A stretch of DNA of 64,000 bases from a virus: IMG/VR virus record IMGVR_UViG_3300028115_001816, positions 1 through 64,000 of that record; one strand, written 5' to 3'. The position numbers and the translations under genes were made by a program. The notes beneath the pieces are model-generated. The model made no database searches, was not told where the DNA came from, and worked only from the letters and a program-made list of their open reading frames with translations. This document shows, piece by piece, positions 17,765 through 29,700 of the stretch (the stretch's first letter is position 1; each line of letters starts with the position of its first letter).

Positions 17765-20700
17765 TGGCTCTTAAAAAAAGTTCTGTATTATTACCTAGTG
17801 TCTTTCAAACGATTAAAAATGAAAAGTTTTTAAATGCTACAGTTGACCAATTAATTAGTGAACCTAATTTAAAAAGGTTCAATAGTTTTATAGGTCGTAA
17901 ATTTGCTCCTAACTTTACAGTTGGTGATGGATATATTCAGGAAGCAAGTGTTGATAGACAAAACTATCAATTAGAACCAGCAGTAGTTTCTCGTAATGAT
18001 GCAAACCAGATAGAACACTTAACTGGATATATAGATTTTGTAAACAAACTAGGTTATAACAATGTTGATACTACACGTCATAACGACCTGTTTTCACAAC
18101 AGTATTATAATTATAGTGGTTTTGTAGATTTTGATAAACTAGTAAATTATGGCGAATACTTTTGGTTGCCTGCAGGCCCAGACAGTGTACAAGTTTTCAA
18201 TAGTATAGTTGATACTGAAAAAACATACACAGTATATAGAAGTGGTGATGATATAAGATTTGACAGTACTACTGCAGATCCTAATAGAACTATTATACTT
18301 GCAAGAGGCGGAACTTATAACTTTGAATTAAGTGAAACAGGAAATCCTTTTTGGATCCAAACTGAAACTGGAACTAGCGGAATAAGTTCTTACAGTACTG
18401 CAACTAGTACTAGAGAAGTACTAGGCGTTTCTAATAATGGTGCTACAACTGGCACTGTAACATTTACTGTTCCAGACGTTGATACACAAAATGAAGAAAT
18501 AAATGCAGTACAAGCAGCAAATCCTGACTTTGCAACAGATTTAACTTATAGACAGATACATAATCAGCCCTATAGTACTTTTATTGATACACATGGTGGT
18601 ATAGACAAACAAACAATTATAGATGGAAAAACTCTTGTATTTGTAAATACATCAACAATTTCTAGTGATTGGTCTTCAGCTCCCATAACAGAAGGTGGAT
18701 TTGGCAGTTCTTTTGATGAAACTACAGTAATTGATATAGAAAATAGATATGATGTATACAACATAGAAATACAAACTATAGATAGTGTTGATACAATAAT
18801 ACTAACAAGAGTCACAGATTGGCCACAAGGACAAAAAGTAAAAATTAAACAAGGTGATTCTTACGGAAGCAGAGAATTTTTTAAAGGTGGTGATTCATTA
18901 CCAAAATTAATTGCACCCTATACTGCTGGTGCTACTACATTATATTATCAAGATGGTAGTGTTGAAAATAAGTTTGGAAAAATTACACTAGTTGAGATAG
19001 ATGAGATTAGTCCAATTGATATAGAAAATGATATTGTTGGAAAAACAGTTTATACAAGTGATAATGATGTAACTTTTACTAATGGTTTGAAGGTTGAATT
19101 TAACAGTGATGTTACACCTAGTACATATGCAAGTAGAGAATATTTTGTAGAAGGAGTAGGACAACCTCAAGGTATAACACTGACTCCTGTTGACGAATTG
19201 CTTACTCCCGAAACTTACAGTGTCAGTAGTAGTGATGGGTTTGATACTGTTGCGTATGATGCTGGCGGATGGGACGGTACACTTAATGCGCCTACTACTC
19301 AAGACTATATAGTAATAAATCGTAGTAGTCCAGATAGAAATGCGTGGAGTAGAGGAAATCGCTGGTTTCATAGAGCAGTGATAGAAGCTACTGCAGGTTA
19401 TAATGAATATACTGCAGTAATAGATGACAGTGCTAGAGCAAAAAGACCTATAATTGAATTCTATGGTGGACTTGAACTTTACAATATGGGTACGACTAGT
19501 AAAGCACCGGTCACAGTAGTAGATACTACACAAACAGATGCGTTTAGTAATGTTAATGGTTCAACTGGTTATTTTGCTGATGGTATAGATTTACAACAGG
19601 ATAATACTGTAATTTTTAGTGCAGATACAGATTCAGATGTCAGTAATAAAGTTTATCGTGTAGATATTGTAGATCAAGATGCAAATATTTCAACAGATCC
19701 AATTATTAATCTTGTGCAAATAGATACAGTTGCAGACGGAGATTGTGTTTTAAGTACACTGGGTGCTACCAACCAAGGTAAACAGTATTGGTTAGATGGT
19801 ACTACTTGGCGTACTGCACAACAAAAGACTACTATTAATCAAGATCCATTATTTGATATTTTTGATCCAGATCATGTTAGTTTTAGTGACCAAACAAAGT
19901 ATCCTAGTAGTAATTTTGTTGGCAACAAACTTTTTAGTTACAAAAGAAATGGCAATGCTGCACCTGATGCAATTTTAAATTTTGGTTTAACCTATAAAAA
20001 TTTTAGCACACTAGGTGATATTGTTTTTGATAATAATTTTGATACTGATAAGTTTCAATACACAAAAAACACAGGCAACGTAAATGTAATTTTAAGAAGT
20101 GGTCACGTTCATCAGTTTGACGCTCAAGGTGCCAGATCTTTATATAATGGTTGGACAAAAGTTCTTGAACAAAGTGTACAATATCAGGTAGTATCATATG
20201 ATGTTACAGCCAATGAATTATATAGTTTTGAAATAGGTGCAAGTGTAGATACAACTAAAACTATTCAACCTTTACGTGTATTTGTAAATGGAAAATTTAT
20301 TGCACCAAGCAAATATACACACTTAGTACAAAGCGAAAGAGAATATGTTGTTTTTACAAATAAACTTGCAGTTGATGATGTAGTTACTATTAAATTTTTT
20401 AGTAATACAAAAGCATCAAATAGCTTTTATGAAGTTCCTAGTAATTTAGAAAACAACTCCAGTAATGCAACTTTTCCTACACTTACACTAGGACAGATGC
20501 GTAACCATGTCACAACTTTTAGTACATTTATCCAAGATTTATCGGGTGTTGCTCCGGGTAATAGTAATATAAGAGATAAAAACTTTAGAGGTTACCCTGG
20601 AGATATATTACAACATAGTGCAGGACTAATAACACCAATATATGCACTTACAAACAACGAAGCAAATGTAATAAAAAGTATAAACTATGTCAAGAACGAA

Positions 20701-23700
20701 TACACAAAATTTAAAAATAGTTTTATAGACAATATAAACAAACTAGATTTAGATTTGACAAATCCTAGTAAGTGTGTTGATGACATTATAACACATATGG
20801 TAGGCAAGAAAACTAGTGCATTTCCATTCTATTACAGTGACATGCTTCCATGGGGTTCGCAAAAAAGTCAAGTAGTATACACAATTGATGATTCTACTGA
20901 GGTTGAATTTGAGTTTACAACACAGTTTGATTTGACAAGTATATCTAACAGAGGTGTTCTTGTTTATAAAAATACCACACTCTTAGTAGAAGGCAAAGAT
21001 TATACATTTGACACAGTAGAAGCAAAAGTTTTACTTACAACTAATAATCTAGGTACAAGCAACATTGGTTTAGCAGTAAATGATACAATTACTATTGTAG
21101 AATATTCAAACAATGAAGGAAGTTTTTGTCCTCCTACTCCTAGTAAACTTGGATTATATTATAAATTTGAGCCTTACAAGTATACAGACAATACTTATAC
21201 AACTGCAAAAACAGTAGTACAAGGACATGATGGTAGTACCTGGATAGGATATAATGATATAAGAGACGATATTGTTTTAGAGTTTGAAAAGCGTGTCTAC
21301 AATAATATAAAAACACAATACAAGACAAATCTGTTTGATTTTTCAGAAGTAAAACCAGGATATTTTAGAAGCTCATTAACAAATCTTAATGAATCTAATA
21401 ACATAATTAGAAGTTACTTTGGCGAATGGGCTTTAAAAAATAAAGTAAGGCTACAAGAAAATACAATAACAGATAACACAAATTTATTTACATGGAACTA
21501 TACGACTAGTGTAAACACACTAAACAGAGAACGTATACCTGGATATTGGAGAGGTATATATAGATGGTTCTATGACACTGATACACCGCATACTACACCT
21601 TGGGAAATGCTAGGACTTAGTGTTAAACCTATGTGGTGGGACGATAGATATGGCGAAGCACCTTATACTAGTGGTAACACAGTATTATGGGAAGACTTGC
21701 GTGATGGAAAACTTTACAGTGATGCTACAGGAACTACGTTTACGACTGTAACAAACAGAAAACGTCCTGACTTATTAACTATTATTCCAGTTGATCCACA
21801 AGGAAATTTAAGAGCACCTGGCGAGTTCTTAACTGAAGGCACAGTAGTTACAAACAACAATGAGCCTTGGGCATTTAGTGATGGCAGTCCTGCAGAAACT
21901 GCTTGGGTTAGAAGTAGTGAGTATCCTTTTGTAATGCAAATACTAGCTGCCAATTTAAGACCTGCAAAGTACGGTGCATTAATGTTTGATACAAACTTAT
22001 TAGAATATAATGCAGTATATGATCAAATACTACAAACAGGAAAAAGTTATAGACCTGCACTAAATGATTTACAAATGCACGGTACACTACTTACTGATGG
22101 TACTGTACAAAAAGCAGAAGGTTATAACCAATTCATAAGTGAATATATCACAAGTACAGGGTTTAGTATAAATGATACTATTACAAATTTTAAAAACTTA
22201 GAACTAAATCTTTGTTATGGTATAGCAGGATTCACTGATAAAAAATATTTAAAAGTAGTAGCAGAAAGTGTTACACCAAGTAGCGAAAGTGAAAATATTT
22301 TTATTCCAGATGAAAATTTAAACATCTTTCTTAAGAAGAGTTTACCATTAGAACGTATTTTGTATAGTGGCGTTCAGATTATTAAAAGAACAAATGGTTA
22401 TGAATTACAAGGTTATGATACAGAAAATCCATTTTTCAAAATTATCCCTAGTGAACGGACTACAAATCCTTACGAACATACTGTAGGACAAAATACATAT
22501 TTTGAGTTTCAACAGTATGAAAACGTGATTGCTAATATTCCATATGGCACAGTAATCACAACAAAACAACAAGTATTTGACTTTTTAGTAAGTTATCAGA
22601 GATATCTTTTAAGTAAAGGATTTGTTTTTGATGGAATCACATCTAGAGGTGATAAAAATGATTTTGTTACAGGTGGTAAAGAATTTGCTTTTTGGACAGA
22701 TCAAAATTGGGAAACAAATAGTGTTATAGTTTTGAGTCCATTTAGTGAAGGTCTTAAATTAAATAGAGCTCTTGCTACGGTAGATGATATTACAGTAAAT
22801 GGAAGTCCTAAAGATGCTAATGGAAGTATTATAAATCCAAAATTTTATGATGTTACACGTATTGATAATTTTGTAGAAATAATTTTAGACAAAGAAAATA
22901 CACAACTTTATAGTGTACAACTTGATCCAATTCAATATGAACATGCCATAGTTTTAGATAATCAAACTATTTTCAACGATGTTATTTTCCAACCAGAACT
23001 AGGAAATAGACATGATAGATTAAAACTTATTGGTTCTAAAAGTGGAGACTGGAATGGAACACTACACGCTCCTGGCTTCTTTTTAAATGAAGATAAAATC
23101 AACATTTGGCAATCATACGTAGATTATAAAAAAGGTGATTTAGTAAGTTTTCAAAATAAAACATATTCTGCCAAGTATGAGATAACTGGGAGCAACATTT
23201 TTAACTTTGATGACTGGAATGTTGTTAACAATATGCAGACTGGCCTAATTAAAAACTTAACTAATAAAGCAAGTCAATTTAAAGAATTTTTTGAGATAGA
23301 CGGACTTAATTTAGAAGATGGCGTTGATAAACTAGGTAAAGGCACAATAGGGTTCAATCAAAAGGATTATCTTGCAGGATTAGGTTTAGATGATGTGAGT
23401 CAGGTAAAGTTTTATCAAGGCATGATAAAACAAAAAGGTACCGGATCTGCAATTAACAAACTTATAGATGCTAAACTTACAAATTTAGATCAATCTATAG
23501 ATTATTTTGAAGAATGGGCGTTTAGAGTTGGTGAATATGGAAGTATTGACAGCAACCAAGTAATAGAAGCAATTATTCCGGAAGAAAATGCAACGAATAA
23601 TCCTGTAGTGATACATTATCATAATAACGGAGAATTAAGTACTCTTACAGATGATGATCATTACCATATTCAACAAAAAGATTTATATAAAACACCTAAC

Positions 23701-26700
23701 AATTATACCAGTGATGTTTTCCCAATCAGAGATTCAAATACTGATACTAAAAATGATTTAGATACTGCAGGATATGCAAGACTAGATGATGTGGATTACA
23801 CTGCATTTACTGCAGATGAATTAGTTGATTTATCAAATAATTTAGCAGTCATAGGAAAAGGCGACAAAATATGGACTGCAACTGATACAAATAATACATG
23901 GAGTATACGTAGAGTTGATGAAACTTTAAGTACAATTACTAGTGTACAAAGCACAGGCAATGGATATTTAATTTATACAACAGATACTAATCACGGATTA
24001 GTAAAAGATGACTTTGTAATTATTAGAGCTCAACAACCAATAGGAAAAGTTGCTAAGATATTTGAAGTATCTAGTCCAAATAGTTTTACAATTGCTGATA
24101 CAACAACAGAAGCTGATATACAAAACGTTAGTATCCCAATGTTCAAACTTAGTAATGTAAGATTTACACAAGCAAGTGATTTAAGTTCATATACTCCTAT
24201 AAATGGTTGGAATAATAAAGAAGTCGTATGGGTAGATAAGGATAAAGAAAATAAGTGGAGTGTATTACAAAATACTAGACCATGGACAACTACTGGTATT
24301 AAATCTACTGCAAGTGTTACTGCAAGTGATAATCTAGGAACAAGTATAACAATTAATGCACAAGGGACACTAGCAATTGCAGGAGCACCGGAACAAGATG
24401 CAGGTGCAATTATTCCATTTAGACGTGCAGAAAGTGGTGCACTAGTAGAAGGCAATATTAGAACAGATGCTACAATAGGTGATAGTTTAGATAGATTTGG
24501 AGAAGCAGTAGCGGCAGGCATAGATTATATTGCAGTCGGAGCACCAGAAACAGAAACTGGCACAGGAGCAGTATTCATTTATTTTGTAGATGTGGCAGGA
24601 GACTTAAATAGACGTCCTACTATTAGACCAAGTGGTTTGAGTAGTTCTGCTAATTTTGGTAAAAGTGTTGTAATGAGTGGCAATGGTAGATACTTATTTG
24701 TTGGTGCTCCTGGTGATAACACAATTTACGCATACACCTTAGTAACAATTCCTGAATCTAGTGTTGCTGTTGATACAATTACAAGTGATACAAGTGCAAT
24801 ATACTCTATTAATTTTACGCCTATAAGTCAAGAAACATTAAATGTAGTTGATCAAAACGGTAAAGTCTATCTTCCAAACAAAGATTTTACACTAAGTGGT
24901 CCAAGCCAGATTACGTTTACTGCAAATCCTGCGAATTTATTACAAATTGTTGTAAGACAACAAGACTACTTTGCACTAAGTGATACAATAACTCCTTTTG
25001 ATAGTATGTCTGGGGACAACTATGGTTATTCTATTGATTGTGATTACAGTGGTAGAAATATTGTAGTAGGTGCTCCTAATGCTAGTGTTGCAGGAACAGA
25101 CAGTGCAGTTATTGCAGATGCTGGTGAAGTTAGCGTTATTTCACAAGTTGTCCAACAGTTTGCTGGTGATGGAAGTACAAAAATATTTACTACTCAAGAG
25201 ACATTACAAACAAAAATCTTTGTAGAAGTAGATGGAATACTACAAACAGAAACAGATAATGCAGACGTTCCTACAGACAATGATGGAAGTAGTGAAGGAT
25301 TTTATCTAAGATCTAGCAATACAATTACATTCAAGTATTCACCAGCTTCAGGTGCTAAAATTGTTGTATACACTGGTACATATTTTGAAAAACAAAAAAT
25401 AGATCAAAACGTAACAGGACAGACGCCGTCTACTGGAGAGCAATTTGGTTATAGTGTTGCTATTGATAGCAGAGGGACAATGATCGCTATTGGTAGTCCT
25501 GGTGAAGATGAAATAGATATAGATACAGGTAGTGTGTTTGTTTTTCAAGATAGTGGTAAAAACTACGGAACTGTCACAACAAATACACCTCATAATCAAA
25601 CTTCAGGCGATACATTTTATATAGATAACAGATTGATTACTGTTACAAGTAGTGCAGATAATCCAAGTAATTTAGCAAGCGATATCAATCTTGCTAGTAT
25701 TCCAGGTGTTACAGCAAGTGTCAACTCAAATGGTGCAATAGTCATAACATCTACTAATACAGAGGAATATAATAAACTTACAATTAATCCTGGTACAGGA
25801 CAGATGTTTGCAAGAGATGATGTATTTGAAATATTTAAATTTACACAAAAAATAAATCATCCTCAAGGAGCATCAAACGAAAACTTTGGTAGAGCAGTAG
25901 CATTTGACAAGTACATCAATAATGTAACACTATTAGGCGGGACAAGAAACTTAGTTGCTAGTAGTGATAAGGCAAGTACACGACTAAGTGTCAGATTTGA
26001 TGTTGAATCGAATTCAAATAAAGAAAATTATTTAGATGCTACTACCACATTTGATGCTGAAGGTACAACATTTACAGACAAGAGAACAGAAAGTGGAGCT
26101 GCATATCTATATGAATTGCTAGATGCTCACAGTGCTACTATTGATAATCCAGATAAGTTAGTATTTGGCCAACAGTTGACAACAACAAACGTTGCAACTG
26201 CTGATCAATTTGGATTCAGTGTAGCCTTTAATGATAATAGAATTTATGTAGGTAGTCCCCAAGACACAATAGTTAGAGGTTCTGTAACTTTAACTAACAG
26301 CGGAAGTGTATACGAATTTAACAATGATAACAGATTAAGTAGTTGGACTGCTATACGAAATGAAGACACTAGAATAGATGTAACACAAATTAATCGTGTT
26401 GCACTTTATAATAAAAATACAAAAGAAATAAGTGTATTTTTGGATTACATTGATCCAGTAAAAGGTAAAATTGCAGGTGTTGCAAATGCAGAATTAAGTT
26501 ATGTTAGTAAAACAGATCCTGCAATGTACGCAAACAGTTTATGGAGTTACAAATACAAGCATAGACTATGGTGGGATACTAGCACAGTTCACTACTTAAA
26601 TGCTGAACAAAGCGATTTAGATTATCGTAAAAATTATTGGGGAACAACTTTTCCAGGTAGTACAATAGATGTATATGAATGGATTGAAAGTAATGTACCG

Positions 26701-29700
26701 CCAAGTGAGTATACAGGCGAAGGCACAGTAAAAGATGTAAACTTATTTACTAGTGCTAATGTTTACAATAGTTCATCTGATAGCACACAACTTAGATATT
26801 ATTTTTGGGTAAGTGGCAGAACAGATATCCCAACAGAAGCAGAATTTAGAACAATTAGTGCAGATAGTGTACGCAGTCTCATAGAAGATCCAAAAGCTCA
26901 AGGTTTGCCTTATGTTACATTTTTAGACAGAGATGCAGTTGCACTTTACAACTGTAAAGATTATTTTGCCGATCAAGATACTGTGTTTAGTGTAAACTAT
27001 GATGTGGTTAAAAACGAAGGTGTACTACACAGCGAGTTTGAATTATTTGGTAAAGGAAACACAGATCAGGATATTCCAACTAGAATTTACAATAAGTTAG
27101 TTGATAGTTTAGCAGGAAGTGATAGTGTTGGTAATATTGTTCCAGATCCTTTTTTAAGTGAAGTAGAAAAATATGGTGTATTGACACAACCAAGGCAGAG
27201 TATGTTTGTTAATAGAGCTAGTGCATTAAAAGTTTTAGTAGAATATTGTAACAAAATATTTAAAACTGCTCCATTTGCAAAGAATTCAACAATGACAAAG
27301 TTATTGAGTAGCGAAAATATTCCTACAGTAAACAGTGGTGAATACAATAAAAGTGTAGATACACTAGCAGAAAGAGACTATTTAAACACTGCAATTCTTA
27401 GTACAGGTTATAAAGTTTTAGTATTAGAAGACGAAAGTAAAAGCGATTATTGGACAATATATTCACTAAATGCTGATAAAACTTGGTTGTTAGTGAACAT
27501 ACAAGGATATAACACTGCTGACTATTGGTCTTATGCTACTTACTATGCAACAGGTTACGATAGTACTACAGTTCCTAATTTTCAAGTACCAACAGAAGCA
27601 GACTTACAAACTTTGACTACTGCAGTAGAAGGTGATGTAGCAAAAGTGGTAAGTAATGACTCTGGTGATATGAGTATGTTTGCGTTAGATAACAACGGAA
27701 CATGGAATGAAGTTATTACAGAAAAAGGAACAATACAGTTTAATGCTAGTCTTTATTCATTTGCCACATTAAATTCAAACTTTCAAGCAACTGGTTTTGA
27801 TAATGATGGATTTGATTTTGGAAGTTTTGATAAAGTACCTACACAAGAAATTAGACAAATTTTTGATGCACTTACAAATGATATATTTGTAGACACTTAT
27901 AAAATTAACATGAATGAATTGTTTTTTAGGTTAATGGAATATGCATTAAATGAAACATCATTTACTAATGACTGGATTTTTAAAAGTAGTTTTATTAGTG
28001 TGGCACATAAATTACGCAGTTTAGATCAATACAATACATTTAAGTATGATAACACTACTTTTATTGAAAATTTTATAGAAGAAGTAAAACCTTATAAAAC
28101 TAAAATAAGAGAGTATATAAGCAAATATGATAAAGTAGATCAATTTGACGGAGATACAACAGACTTTGATTTACATCCATTTTACGATAGTGAACTAAGT
28201 TTTTTCCGTAGTCCAAGTGGAGATTATAGCGGAGACGAAGTACTTCAGACTCAAGGACTTAACAAACCTTGGAGCGAGAATTACGGCTATAGATTAGATA
28301 GTATTAGTATTGTAAATGCAGGATCAGGTTATCTTACAGATCCTACAGTAACCATTAGTGCCCCTCAACTAGCAGGAGGTGTACAAGCAACTGCCACTGC
28401 TACAACAAATGGTGATATAATCACAAGTATTACAATGGCAAATAAAGGAAGTGGGTATACTTCTGAACCAACTGTTACAATAACAGGCAGTGGTACAGGT
28501 ATACTAGTAAGTCCTAGACTTGTTAATAATACTGTAAGAAGTTTTGATACTACAATTAAGTTTGATAGAATAACTTATTCTAGTGATATTAAAGACTGGA
28601 CAGCAAATACTGCTTATACAACAGGTGATATTGTAGCATATCAGAACACTACAACACAAACACAAGAAGTTTATACTGTTACTGCAGATTTTACAAGTGG
28701 TACAACTTTTAGTGTTGAAGACGCTAGTGGCACAACTGTACTTACAGTAAAAGCAGACGAAGATTTCACAAATACTGCAGACAGAATACACGCTTACTAT
28801 TATCCTTCATCAGGTATGATAGGAGATGATTTAGAATTACTGCAAAAAGGCACAGGCTATTTAGGAACTAAAGTAACAGGCCCAGGATTTGACCAAAACC
28901 CTGGCTTTGATAGTAGTAATTTTGATGTGATAGGTTTTGATAACTTTGAGATTGATGAAGAAGGACTGGCAGTTCTTGCTGGTGTTGATACAGTTTTTAG
29001 AGGAACTGAGTTTGCAGATGACGCAATTGGTAGTGAATACATAGTAAGGGGATATGTTGCTGATGGATACACAAGTCGAGTAAGTTTAGGTTTAGACCCT
29101 GAAAGTATAATTGTAGACGGAGCAGGGTTTGTTGATACTTATAACAGTCATGCACCTGAAGAACTGATACCAGGTAGAGTATATGATACACTAGATATGG
29201 AAGTTTATACGCATCCAAGTCATGATTATGAAGTAGATGGAGGGTCTCCACAGATACAACATACTTCTTATAGTAACTTGCTTGATAGTTTTTCTGAAGG
29301 ATTCGTTGAACCTGGATATGTTGAAGGTGATTATGTCTCACTTACCGGCACTACAATTAGTCAACGTGATTTTCAATATGGAGATCCTACGAAAAGTTCT
29401 GAGGATTATGAGTACTTAATTGTATACCAAAATGACTTGAGAATATACAATTTTACTACAAATTACACAGATAAAACTGTTACTTTAACTGATCCTATAT
29501 TAGCTACAGATTCTATTCATATCTATGCATATAGTCAAGTTGGTGAAAAATTAATTGGTGAGTATACAGAAATAGGCGACGGAAGTAGTGTAAATTTCCT
29601 TTTAGGAAATACACCAGCACAAACAAAACAAACACTGGTATTTGTAGATGGCGTAGAGACTAGTGTAACAGTAAGTGAACAGGATGATAGGACGCTTATT

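Noticed and set aside
18988-19533. 181-aa minus-strand reading frame inside the giant baseplate gene
   Set aside because: Antisense shadow, Ser/Ile/Tyr-rich with no start signal; the plus frame is continuous across it.
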